Below, one piece after another: positions 53,155-60,475 of a stretch of 64,000 nt of DNA; the stretch's first letter is position 1; every line of letters begins with the position of its first letter. The stretch is from Bradyrhizobium sp. CCBAU 53351 (GTDB taxonomy: Bacteria; Pseudomonadota; Alphaproteobacteria; Rhizobiales; Xanthobacteraceae): positions 1,019,501 to 1,083,500 of the forward strand of contig NZ_CP030059.1 of the NCBI RefSeq assembly GCF_015291745.1. Reading direction: 5' to 3'. Made by a program: the position numbers and the translations under genes. Under the pieces are notes generated by a model that saw nothing but the letters and a program-made list of their open reading frames with translations, was not told the DNA's origin and did not search any database.

Positions 53155-53258
53155 TCATTCCTGGGTAATGCGAAGCGTCGAGCCCGGAATCCATCTCACG
53201 TCCTGGCTTGCTGTTCGATGGATTCCGGGCTCGCGACGTCGTCGTGCCCCGGAATGAC
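53155..53258. repeat. Intergenic palindromic repeat, family A (copy 4)
   Basis: The arms TCATTCCTGGGTAATGCGAA and the complement ending GTGCCCCGGAATGAC enclose inner GGAATCCATC and GATGGATTCC. It matches the copies at 3552, 6700 and 8295 but has more mismatches in its left arm. Confidence 0.85.
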
Positions 53259-53295
53259 AAGCGTATATCGCGTACATGACGACGGAGAGACGTCC

Positions 53296-53796
53296 ATGGC
53301 CAAAGCCGCCGCCGCAGGGATCGCCACCGGCCGATGTCTCTGCGGCAAGGTCAGCTTCGAGATCGACATCCCCGCGCGCTGGGCTTGGCACGATCATTCC
53401 GCCGCGAGCCGCCGTGCCCATGGCGCGGCGTATGCGACCTATGTCGGTAGCTGGAAGAAGCGCTTTCGCATCACGTCAGGGAAAACGGCGCTGACGCGCT
53501 ACGAGGACAAGGCGACCAAGACTACCCGCAGCTTCTGCTCGCATTGCGGCACGCCGATCGCCTATGAGCGTCCGCGCGGGCCGCATATGGTCAACATCCC
53601 CCGTGCTCTGTTCAGAGAACGTACCGGCCGGCAGCCGCTCTATCACATAGGGATCGAAGAGCTGCAGGAATGGGCCTATACCGGCGAGCCGCTGGTGCCG
53701 CTGAAGGGCTTTCCGGGCGTGGTCTGGCAGCGCTCGAAAAAGAAGAAGCGCGCGGGCGGCGAGGATCCGTTCGAGCTGGGGCGCGAGGAGATGTAG
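53296..53796 (+). CDS. GFA-like protein with altered central zinc site
   Basis: A 166-residue protein starting at ATG 53296 (MAKAAAAGIATGRCLCGKVS). The first and third cysteine motifs are intact (RCLCGKVSFEI; SFCSHCGTPIAYE), but the central CHCxxCRKxSG of this family reads WHDHSAASRRAHGAAYATYV, with no cysteine. This removes the second zinc site and the presumed catalytic centre. The length and folds are otherwise normal (LYHIGIEELQEWAYTGEPLV). It is probably a structural or binding member, or a different activity; compare the intact gene at 22998. Charged Lys-rich C-terminus. Confidence 0.75.
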   Translation: MAKAAAAGIATGRCLCGKVSFEIDIPARWAWHDHSAASRRAHGAAYATYVGSWKKRFRITSGKTALTRYEDKATKTTRSFCSHCGTPIAYERPRGPHMVNIPRALFRERTGRQPLYHIGIEELQEWAYTGEPLVPLKGFPGVVWQRSKKKKRAGGEDPFELGREEM

Positions 53797-53813
53797 CGCG
53801 AGCCGCGTTCAGT

Positions 53814-53978
53814 TCTCGTGCCCCGGACGCAGCGCAGCGCCTCCCGGCGATGCACAGCATCGTCCGGCGCGGTGATGCGCTGCTGAGCCGGGGCCCATGC
53901 GTCGGCGAATTCGGTGCGAATCTGGGTCCCGGCTCTGCGCCGCACCGCTGCGCGCTGCGTCGCGTCCGGGACACGAGA
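53814..53978. repeat. Intergenic palindromic repeat, family D
   Basis: The outer arms TCTCGTGCCCCGGACGCAGC and the complement ending CGTCCGGGACACGAGA enclose a long GC-rich imperfect palindrome with GCGCAGC/GCTGCGC-type internal stems. It is the largest repeat in the window and fills most of the gap before the decarboxylase gene. Confidence 0.75.
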
Positions 53979-54093
53979 GCGCAGTTTGCCGCTCCCACGC
54001 AACGCAGCCATGACCGCTCTTCCTTGCGCGCCCCGCGAAAATTCGGCCATCATGCCTTCCGTCCTTGCGGCAACGTCCGCTCCTGGAGGAAAC

Positions 54094-55755
54094 ATGAAGA
54101 ACAAGATCACCGGCCGCTCCGCCTTTCTCGCGCTGCTCAAGGACGAAGGCATCACGCATCTGTTCGGCAATCCCGGCACCACCGAGCTGCCGATCATGCA
54201 TGCGCTGAAGGACCATCCCGACCTCACCTATGTGATGGCGATGCAGGAGAGCCTGGTGGTCGCAATTGCCGATGGCTACAGCCGGGCCTCCGGCAAACTC
54301 GTCGCCTGCAACGTCCATGTCGCGCCCGGGCTCGGCAATGCCATGGGCTCACTCTACAACGCCCAATTCACGGGCACGCCGATGATCCTCACCGCGGGAC
54401 AACAGGAGCAGGGCCACGGCCTGATGGAGCCGGTGCTGTATGGCCCGCTGGTGCGCATGGCCGAGCCGCTGGTGAAATGGGCGGTCGAGGTGACGCGGCT
54501 GGAGGATCTGCCGCGCATCGTGCGCCGCGCCGCCAAGGTGGCGATGACGCCGCCGACCGGCCCGGTGTTCATCTCGCTGCCCGGCGACATTCTCAACAGC
54601 GAGGCCGGCATCGACCTCGGCCGCTCCACCCGCATCGATGCGCGCGTCAAGCCGTCGGACGAAGCGCTGAAAGCCTTTGCCGCGCGGCTGCTGAAGGCCG
54701 AGCGCCCCGTCATCGTCACCATGGACGAGGTGGTGAAGAGCGACGCGCTCAAGGAGGCGGCCGAACTCGCCGAGCTGCTCGGCGCTGCCGCCTACCAGTC
54801 CTCGACGCCCTACGGCTCGCACTTCCTCTCGGAGAGCCCGAGCTTCGTTGGCACGCTCGCGCGCGTGCAGAAGGTCGCGCGCGATACGCTGGCGCCTTAC
54901 GACCTGCTGATCGCGCTCGGCGGCGATCCGCTGCGGATGTCGGTCTACAGCGAGGTCGATGCGCTGCCGGACGGGCTCGGCATCGTGCAGGTCGGCCTCG
55001 TCGATTGGGAGATCGCCAAGAATTACGGCGCCGAGATCGCGCTGAAGGCGGACCTGAAGGAGACGCTGCGCGCGCTGATCCCGGTGCTGAAGGAGATGGG
55101 CGGCGCGACGCTCACGGGCCGCGCCAAGCAGCGTCTCGCCGAGCTCGCGCCGAAGAACTGGAGCGCCCGCCGCGCAGGGCTGGTCGAGCAGATCGGCAAG
55201 AGCGCGGGCCGCGCGCCGATTGATCCCGACTATCTCGTGCTGCAGATGGTCGAGGCCATGCCGGAGAATGCCATCCTGGTCGACGAAGGCCTCACCTCGA
55301 GCCGCCAGGTCACGGCGCTGCGGCCGCATCGCGACCGCTTCGGCTATCACGGCCTTGCCTCCGGCGGCATCGGCTGGGGCCTGCCGGCCTCCGTCGGCGC
55401 CAGCATCGCCAACCCGGATCGCCCCGTGGTGTGCTTCTCCGGCGACGGCAGCGCGATGTATTCGATCCAGTCGCTGTGGACGGCGGCGCATCACAAGCTG
55501 CCGCTCAACGTCGTCATCGCCAACAATGGCGGCTACCGCATCATCAAGCAGCGCCTGCTGGCCTTTCACGGCGACGACAATTATGTCGGCATGGATTTCG
55601 TCGATCCGCCCGTGGATTTCGCCGGTGTGGCGAAGGCGCTCGGCTGCGAGGCGATCAGGATCAGCGACCCCCGTGAGCTGAAGGCGACTTTGGCCTCGGC
55701 GTTTGGCCGGCCGGGGACGAAGCTGATCGAGGTGATGGTGGACGGGAAGGTGTAG
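54094..55755 (+). CDS. Thiamine-diphosphate enzyme, benzoylformate decarboxylase-like
   Basis: A 553-residue protein starting at ATG 54094 (MKNKITGRSAFLALLKDEGI), with GGAGGA upstream. The ThDP-binding GDGS...NN motif is FSGDGSAMYSIQSLW to VVIANNGGYRII, and the cofactor-activating Glu lies in AMQESLVVAIADGYSRASG. Compared with benzoylformate decarboxylase, the histidine of NLHSAAG is retained (CNVHVAPGLGNAMG) but the serine of FGNPGSNE is threonine in FGNPGTTE. It most resembles benzoylformate decarboxylase or the acetolactate-synthase-like homologues of rhizobia. The exact 2-oxo acid cannot be assigned. Confidence 0.85.
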   Translation: MKNKITGRSAFLALLKDEGITHLFGNPGTTELPIMHALKDHPDLTYVMAMQESLVVAIADGYSRASGKLVACNVHVAPGLGNAMGSLYNAQFTGTPMILTAGQQEQGHGLMEPVLYGPLVRMAEPLVKWAVEVTRLEDLPRIVRRAAKVAMTPPTGPVFISLPGDILNSEAGIDLGRSTRIDARVKPSDEALKAFAARLLKAERPVIVTMDEVVKSDALKEAAELAELLGAAAYQSSTPYGSHFLSESPSFVGTLARVQKVARDTLAPYDLLIALGGDPLRMSVYSEVDALPDGLGIVQVGLVDWEIAKNYGAEIALKADLKETLRALIPVLKEMGGATLTGRAKQRLAELAPKNWSARRAGLVEQIGKSAGRAPIDPDYLVLQMVEAMPENAILVDEGLTSSRQVTALRPHRDRFGYHGLASGGIGWGLPASVGASIANPDRPVVCFSGDGSAMYSIQSLWTAAHHKLPLNVVIANNGGYRIIKQRLLAFHGDDNYVGMDFVDPPVDFAGVAKALGCEAIRISDPRELKATLASAFGRPGTKLIEVMVDGKV

Positions 55756-55840
55756 CCACTCTGCTCCGCTGTCGTCCCGGCGCCCGTGCGCAATTGCGTA
55801 CGAGGCCGGGACGATGTCGAGGGTGTGCGACGCCGGGGAC

Positions 55841-57217
55841 CTACCCCTTCTTCCCCACCCGATATCCCGCCGCCGGATGCGGTGCATCGAGCCTCGCGCG
55901 GCCGCCGAACAGTTTTTCCCGCAACGTGCCCTTTGCATACTCGGACTTGTACCTTCTGCGCCGCGTCAGCTCCGGCACCAGCATGTCGGCGATGTCCTCG
56001 AAATCGCCGGGCGAGATCGCAAACGCAACGTTGAGGCCGTCGACGTCGGTCTTCTCGAACCAGTCCTCGATCTTGTCGGCGACGCTTTCGGGCGTGCCGA
56101 CCACGACCGGACCGGCGCCGCCGATGCCGACATGCTCGATGACGTCGCGCACGGTCCAGACGCGGTCCGGATCGCCCCGCGTGACGTTGTCGAGGGCGCT
56201 GCGGCCGGCATCGTTCTGCACGTGACGCACCTGCTGGTCGAGCTCGTAGCCGGAGAAATCGATGCCGGTCCATCCCGACATCAGGGCGAGCGCGCCTTCC
56301 GGATTGATGTGCGAGCGGTAGTCGGCATATTTCGCCTCAGCTTCAGCCTCGGTATTGCCGAGGATGATCGTCATCATGTTGAACATCAAAATCTCCGCCG
56401 GGTTGCGGCCGAGTGCGGCGGCTTCCTGGCGGATCGCGGCGACGCGCGGCGCGATGATCTTGGTCGACGGTCCCGACATGAAGACGCATTCGGCGTGCTT
56501 GGCCGCGAACTGCCGGCCGCGCGGCGAGGTGCCGGCCTGGTACAGCACCGGCGTGCGCTGCGGCGAGGGCTCGCTGAGATGGATGGTGTTGTTGATGCGG
56601 TAGTTCGCACTCTCATGATTGATGCGGTGAACCTTGCTCGGATCGGTGAAGATGCCGCGCTTGCGGTCGCGCAGCACGGCGTCGTCCTCCCAGCTGCCTT
56701 CCCAGAGCTTGTAGACGACCTCCATATATTCGTCGGCGATGTCGTAGCGGTCGTCGTGTCCGGTCTGCTTGTCCTTGCCGGCGCCGCGCGCGGCACTGTC
56801 GAGATAGCCGGTGACGACGTTCCAGCCGATCCGCCCTTCAGTGAGGTGATCGAGCGTCGACATTCGCCGCGCGAACGGATAGGGCGGCTCGAACGACAGA
56901 TTGCTGGTGACGCCGAAGCCGAGATTTTGCGTGACGGCCGCCATTGCCGAGAGCAGCAGCAGCGGCTCGTTTGACGGCGTCTGTGCCGCGTTGCGCAAGG
57001 CCGCGTCAGGGCTGTTGCCATAGACGTCGTAGACCCCGAGCACGTCGGCGAGGAACAGGCCGTCGAAACGGCCGCGCTCCAGCGTCTTGGCGAGATCGAT
57101 CCAGTAGGGCAGGCGATTATATTCGGCGGTGCGGTCGCGCGGATGGGTCCAGAGGCCGGGTGACTGGTGCGCGACACAATTCATCGCAAATGCGTTGAGT
57201 CTGATCTCTTTGGCCAT
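55841..57217 (-). CDS. LLM-class flavin monooxygenase, NtaA/SnaA/DszA type
   Basis: A 458-residue protein starting at ATG 57217 (MAKEIRLNAFAMNCVAHQSP), with GGGAG upstream. The NtaA/DszA pattern is strong: GLWTHPRDRTAEYNRLPYWI, FDGLFLADVLGVYDVYGNSP, MSTLDHLTEGRIGWNVVTGY, GTPESVADKIEDWFEKTDVD. These enzymes use reduced flavin supplied by a separate reductase to oxidise compounds such as nitrilotriacetate, EDTA or sulfur heterocycles. No reductase gene is adjacent. It is divergent from the M20 peptidase gene across an array of CTTG/CAAG repeats. Confidence 0.92.
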   Translation of the reverse strand: MAKEIRLNAFAMNCVAHQSPGLWTHPRDRTAEYNRLPYWIDLAKTLERGRFDGLFLADVLGVYDVYGNSPDAALRNAAQTPSNEPLLLLSAMAAVTQNLGFGVTSNLSFEPPYPFARRMSTLDHLTEGRIGWNVVTGYLDSAARGAGKDKQTGHDDRYDIADEYMEVVYKLWEGSWEDDAVLRDRKRGIFTDPSKVHRINHESANYRINNTIHLSEPSPQRTPVLYQAGTSPRGRQFAAKHAECVFMSGPSTKIIAPRVAAIRQEAAALGRNPAEILMFNMMTIILGNTEAEAEAKYADYRSHINPEGALALMSGWTGIDFSGYELDQQVRHVQNDAGRSALDNVTRGDPDRVWTVRDVIEHVGIGGAGPVVVGTPESVADKIEDWFEKTDVDGLNVAFAISPGDFEDIADMLVPELTRRRRYKSEYAKGTLREKLFGGRARLDAPHPAAGYRVGKKG

Positions 57218-57275
57218 GCTGGCTCCCCGGCGCCCTGTACTGAGCGCTCTTCGAATGGTAGATGTGCGCCTCGAA

Positions 57276-57469
57276 CTTGACGCCCAACTTGATGTCCTAC
57301 TTGGCGAAGTTCTTGCATATCGCTTGCGCTTGGCAAGGCCAAAATCAGCGGCGCTGCTGCGCTTGGCAAGCCAATCCCGGGGGTGCAAGGACGAAATCCC
57401 AAGAGAAGTGCAAGGGAAGTGCAAGAGAACGACAAGAGAAGTACAAGCCAACCGCAAGAACTGTCCAAG
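57276..57469. repeat. Phased CTTG and CAAG arrays in a divergent promoter
   Basis: CTTG begins at 57276, 57288, 57300 and 57312 (exact 12-bp steps) and again at 57323 and 57329. CAAG begins at 57400, 57411, 57422, 57433, 57444, 57455 and 57466 (exact 11-bp steps), the first four units being variants of CAAGAGAAGTG. The palindrome CTTGGCAAG occurs at 57329-57337 and 57362-57370, the latter at the centre of the whole array. The 11-bp step is not a multiple of three, so it is not coding. Confidence 0.8.
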
Positions 57470-57539
57470 CCCCCGCCACTTTCGAAGGCCAACCCGTGTC
57501 GGGTAAGGTCCTTTCTCTCAACGTCTCGAAAAGCAAGTC

Positions 57540-58934
57540 ATGACCAGAGCCGACGCCATCGCCCGCGCCCGTGAGGATTTTACATCCGGCGCCTTCCTCG
57601 CCGAGCTCGACCGCCGCGTCGCCTTCAAGACCGAGAGCCAGAATCCGTCACGCGGCCCCGAGTTGCGTGCCTATCTGGAACAGGAGATGCAGCCGGCTTT
57701 CGCCGCGCTCGACTTCATCAGCCGCATCGTCGAATCCCCGAGCGGCAAGGCGCCGTTCCTGTTCGCCGAGCATCACGAGAGCGCCTCAGTGCCCACCGTG
57801 CTGGTCTATGGCCATGGCGACGTCGTCGATGGGATGGAAGGCGAGTGGCGCGACGGCCGCGATCCCTGGCGCACCACGGTTTCGGGTACGCGCCTTTATG
57901 GCCGCGGGACCGCCGACAACAAGGGTCAGCACAGCATCAACATGGCGGCACTCCGCGCGGTGCGCGATGCCCGCGGCGGCAAGCTCGGCTTCAATGCCAA
58001 ATTCATCGTGGAGATGGGCGAGGAGATCGGCTCGCCCGATCTCGGCAAGGTCTGCGATCTCAACCGCGACGCGCTCAAGGCCGATCTGTTCATGGCCTCC
58101 GACGGGCCGCGCCTGTCCGCGGAACGTCCGACATTGTTCTTGGGCTGCCGCGGCGGCATCCGTATCCATCTGGATGTGAATTTGCGCGACGGCGGTCACC
58201 ATTCCGGCAATTGGGGCGGCGTGCTGGCCAATCCCGCGACCATTCTGGTCAATGCGATCTCCACGCTGGTCGACGGTCACGGCCGCCTCCAGCTCGACGC
58301 CCTGAAGCCGCCGCGCCTCACCAACCAGATCCGCTCCTATCTCGCCGACGTGCAGGTGTTGCCGAGTGCGGACGAGCCCGCGCTGGCCGAGAATTGGGGC
58401 GAGGAAGGTCTTTCGGCCGCAGAACGGCTCTATGCCTGGAATACGCTGGAAGTGCTGGCGATGTCGTCGGGCAATATCGAGAAGCCGGCCAACGCCATTC
58501 CAGGCCACGCCAACGCCGTGCTGCAACTGCGTTTCGTGGTCGGCACCAAGATCGATGGCCTGATCGACGCGATCCGCGCCTATCTGGTCGAACGCGGCTT
58601 TCCGATGGTCGAGGTGCGGGCGGCGCAGAGCTTTGCTGCATCGCGCACCGATTTCGACAGTCCCTGGATCAAATGGGCGGCGGATTCGGTGAAAGAGACC
58701 ACCGGCAAGACGCCCGCGGTGCTGCCGAATTTCGGCGGCTCGCTGCCCAACGACGTATTTTCCGAGATCCTGGGCCTGCCGACGATCTGGGTCCCGCACT
58801 CCTATCCCGGCTGTTCCCAGCATGCGCCCAATGAGCACATCCTGCTGCCTCTGACCGAGGAGGCCTTGACGGTGATGGCCGGGCTGTTCTGGGATCTCGG
58901 CCAGTTGCCAGGACCCCTGGCAAAACCCCGCTAA
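57540..58934 (+). CDS. M20-family metallopeptidase/deacylase
   Basis: A 464-residue protein starting at ATG 57540 (MTRADAIARAREDFTSGAFL). Zinc-binding blocks are VLVYGHGDVVDGMEGEWRDG, LYGRGTADNKGQHSINMAAL and NAKFIVEMGEEIGSPDLGKV, with the late HSYPGCSQHAPNEHILLPLT and the C-terminal AGLFWDLGQLPGP. M20 members hydrolyse dipeptides, acylated amino acids or carbamoyl compounds in the cytoplasm. It is followed by an amino-acid-binding protein 104 bp downstream on the same strand, so it may process amino-acid derivatives imported by that system. Confidence 0.9.
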   Translation: MTRADAIARAREDFTSGAFLAELDRRVAFKTESQNPSRGPELRAYLEQEMQPAFAALDFISRIVESPSGKAPFLFAEHHESASVPTVLVYGHGDVVDGMEGEWRDGRDPWRTTVSGTRLYGRGTADNKGQHSINMAALRAVRDARGGKLGFNAKFIVEMGEEIGSPDLGKVCDLNRDALKADLFMASDGPRLSAERPTLFLGCRGGIRIHLDVNLRDGGHHSGNWGGVLANPATILVNAISTLVDGHGRLQLDALKPPRLTNQIRSYLADVQVLPSADEPALAENWGEEGLSAAERLYAWNTLEVLAMSSGNIEKPANAIPGHANAVLQLRFVVGTKIDGLIDAIRAYLVERGFPMVEVRAAQSFAASRTDFDSPWIKWAADSVKETTGKTPAVLPNFGGSLPNDVFSEILGLPTIWVPHSYPGCSQHAPNEHILLPLTEEALTVMAGLFWDLGQLPGPLAKPR

Positions 58935-59038
58935 ACTGAGCCGTTAACTTGAGCCTCGATCTCGCCGAAAGTCACATTCTAATCCAAGCCGATTTGTGCT
59001 TGCATCCCGCACGCATCATCCTGAAAGGGGACAAAAAA

Positions 59039-59950
59039 GTGAAACATTTCCGTAGCATTGGGCTCGCGCTCGCCGCGACTTTCGCTGTCAGCCAGGCTGG
59101 GGCCCAGGAGCTGACCGGCACGCTGAAGAACATCAAGGACACGGGCGCCATCACGCTCGGCTTCCGCGACTCCTCGATCCCGTTCTCCTATCTGGATGAC
59201 AACCAGAAGCCCGTCGGGTTCGCGATGGACATCTGCTACAAGATCGTCGACGCCGTGAAGAAGGAGCTCAAGCTCGACAAGCTCGAGGTCAAGCTCAACC
59301 CGGTGACCTCCGCGACCCGCATCCCGCTGATGGCCAACGGCACCATCGATCTCGAATGCGGTTCGACCACCAACAACGCCGAGCGCCAGAAGCAGGTCGC
59401 CTTCACCAACACCCACTATCTGACCGCCAGCCGCTACGTCTTCAAGAAGTCGAGCGGCCTGAAGTCGATCGACGACCTCAAGGGCAAGACGGTGGTCTCG
59501 ACCGCGGGCACCACCAACATCAAGCAGCTCACCGAGGCCAACGTCGAGAAGAAGCTCAGCGCCAACATCATCCCGGCCAAGGATCACGCCGAGGCCTTCC
59601 TGATGGTCGAGACCGACCGCGCGGTCGCCTTCGTCATGGACGACATTTTGCTCGCGAGCCTCGTCGCCGGCTCGAAGTCGCCGGGCGACTACGAGATCTC
59701 CAAGGATGCGTTCTCCAAGCCGGAGCCCTACGGCATCATGCTGCGCAAGGACGACGCGGCCTTCAAGAAGGTCGTCGATGCCGCGACCGCGGCGCTCTAC
59801 ACCTCCGGCGAGGCGCAGAAGATCTACGACAAGTGGTTCACGCAGAAGATCCCGCCGAAGGGGCTGAATCTCAACACCCCGATCTCGGCCGAGCTGAAGA
59901 ACGAGTTCGCCAAGCCGACGGATTCGCCCAATCCGGACGACTACAAGTAA
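59039..59950 (+). CDS. Amino-acid ABC transporter substrate-binding protein (glutamate/aspartate type)
   Basis: A 303-residue protein starting at GTG 59039 (VKHFRSIGLALAATFAVSQA), which has AAAGGGG upstream and a signal peptide ending in AGAQ. The fold is the GltI type: ITLGFRDSSIPFSYLDDNQK, PVGFAMDICYKIVDAVKKEL, LECGSTTNNAERQKQVAFTN, VVSTAGTTNIKQLTEANVEK. It should bind an acidic or polar amino acid in the periplasm. Its permease and ATPase genes are missing; immediately downstream is a hairpin and then a scar containing a fragment of a GltJ-like permease. Confidence 0.92.
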   Translation: MKHFRSIGLALAATFAVSQAGAQELTGTLKNIKDTGAITLGFRDSSIPFSYLDDNQKPVGFAMDICYKIVDAVKKELKLDKLEVKLNPVTSATRIPLMANGTIDLECGSTTNNAERQKQVAFTNTHYLTASRYVFKKSSGLKSIDDLKGKTVVSTAGTTNIKQLTEANVEKKLSANIIPAKDHAEAFLMVETDRAVAFVMDDILLASLVAGSKSPGDYEISKDAFSKPEPYGIMLRKDDAAFKKVVDAATAALYTSGEAQKIYDKWFTQKIPPKGLNLNTPISAELKNEFAKPTDSPNPDDYK

Positions 59951-59980
59951 GATAAAACCTCGATCTTTCGATCGGGATCA

Positions 59981-60015
59981 TGTCCGGCCACTCTTGACAC
60001 AGGGGTGGCCGGACA
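59981..60015 (+). terminator. Hairpin after the amino-acid-binding-protein gene
   Basis: TGTCCGGCCA and TGGCCGGACA are perfect 10-bp complements separated by 15 bases, 31 bp past the stop, followed by TTTGC. In intact glt-type operons such hairpins lie between the binding protein and permease genes and limit readthrough; here it leads into the permease remnant. Confidence 0.7.
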
Positions 60016-60042
60016 TTTGCATAGGCGCCGGGACATCCATAA

Positions 60043-60297
60043 CTGGCGCGTTCGCGCGGGGCACTCATCACGGGCTTGATCGTCGGGGTGATGCGCACGC
60101 TGCTGTCGAAAGGCGCCAACTGGTTCGGCTTCTGTTACGTCGAATTCTTCCGCAACATGCCGCTGCTGGTGCTTGCAAGGGGAGCCTACTTCCATCCCAA
60201 GCACAACATGTCCCTCTGCGCCGTTGATACCGAAACCGACATCGCCGCTGCGCTCGAGGCCGCGGAGCACGGCCTTGCAACGGTGGCGGCGCTTTGA
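60043..60297 (+). pseudogene. Chimeric remnant: GltJ-type permease fragment fused to a class III aminotransferase C-terminus
   Basis: One 84-codon frame with no start codon in a sensible context. Its first part (ALITGLIVGVMRTLLSKGAN, then YVEFFRNMPLLV) is the typical N-terminal membrane loop of GltJ/HisM-type permeases, ending about 60172. It then passes directly into GAYFHPKHNMSLCAVDTETD and AALEAAEHGLATVAAL, the normal C-terminus of a glutamate-1-semialdehyde-like aminotransferase. Deletion has joined two unrelated genes, so the downstream part of an amino-acid ABC operon is lost. Confidence 0.8.
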
Positions 60298-60308
60298 GAG
60301 GTCGGCCG

Positions 60309-60440
60309 TCAGCTGATGCTGTTCAATGCACGGCCGATGGCAGCAAAGATATCGGCGATCTGTTCCTTGGTGATGATCAGGGGGCGGCGCGCAGCGACCG
60401 GTACCTCTGTTGGGCGCGCTCCTTTGATACAACGTTCATA
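60309..60440 (-). pseudogene. C-terminal fragment of a class III aminotransferase
   Basis: On the minus strand the frame ends TEVPVAARRPLIITKEQIAD then IFAAIGRALNSIS and a TGA at 60309-60311. PLIITKEQI plus a helix at the stop is the usual end of omega-aminotransferases. The upstream part is absent. It sits tail to tail with the chimeric remnant. Confidence 0.7.
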
Positions 60441-60475
60441 ATCAGGTCGTCATTTGAAAGGCCCTCGGGCGATCT

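Noticed and set aside
57218..57457. 80-residue N-terminal extension of the flavin monooxygenase
   Set aside because: The open frame crosses the CTTG/CAAG arrays. The ATG at 57217 has a clear ribosome-binding site and gives the normal family start.
57276..57469. CRISPR array
   Set aside because: The period is only 11-12 bp, the shared part is four bases, and there are no spacers or cas genes.
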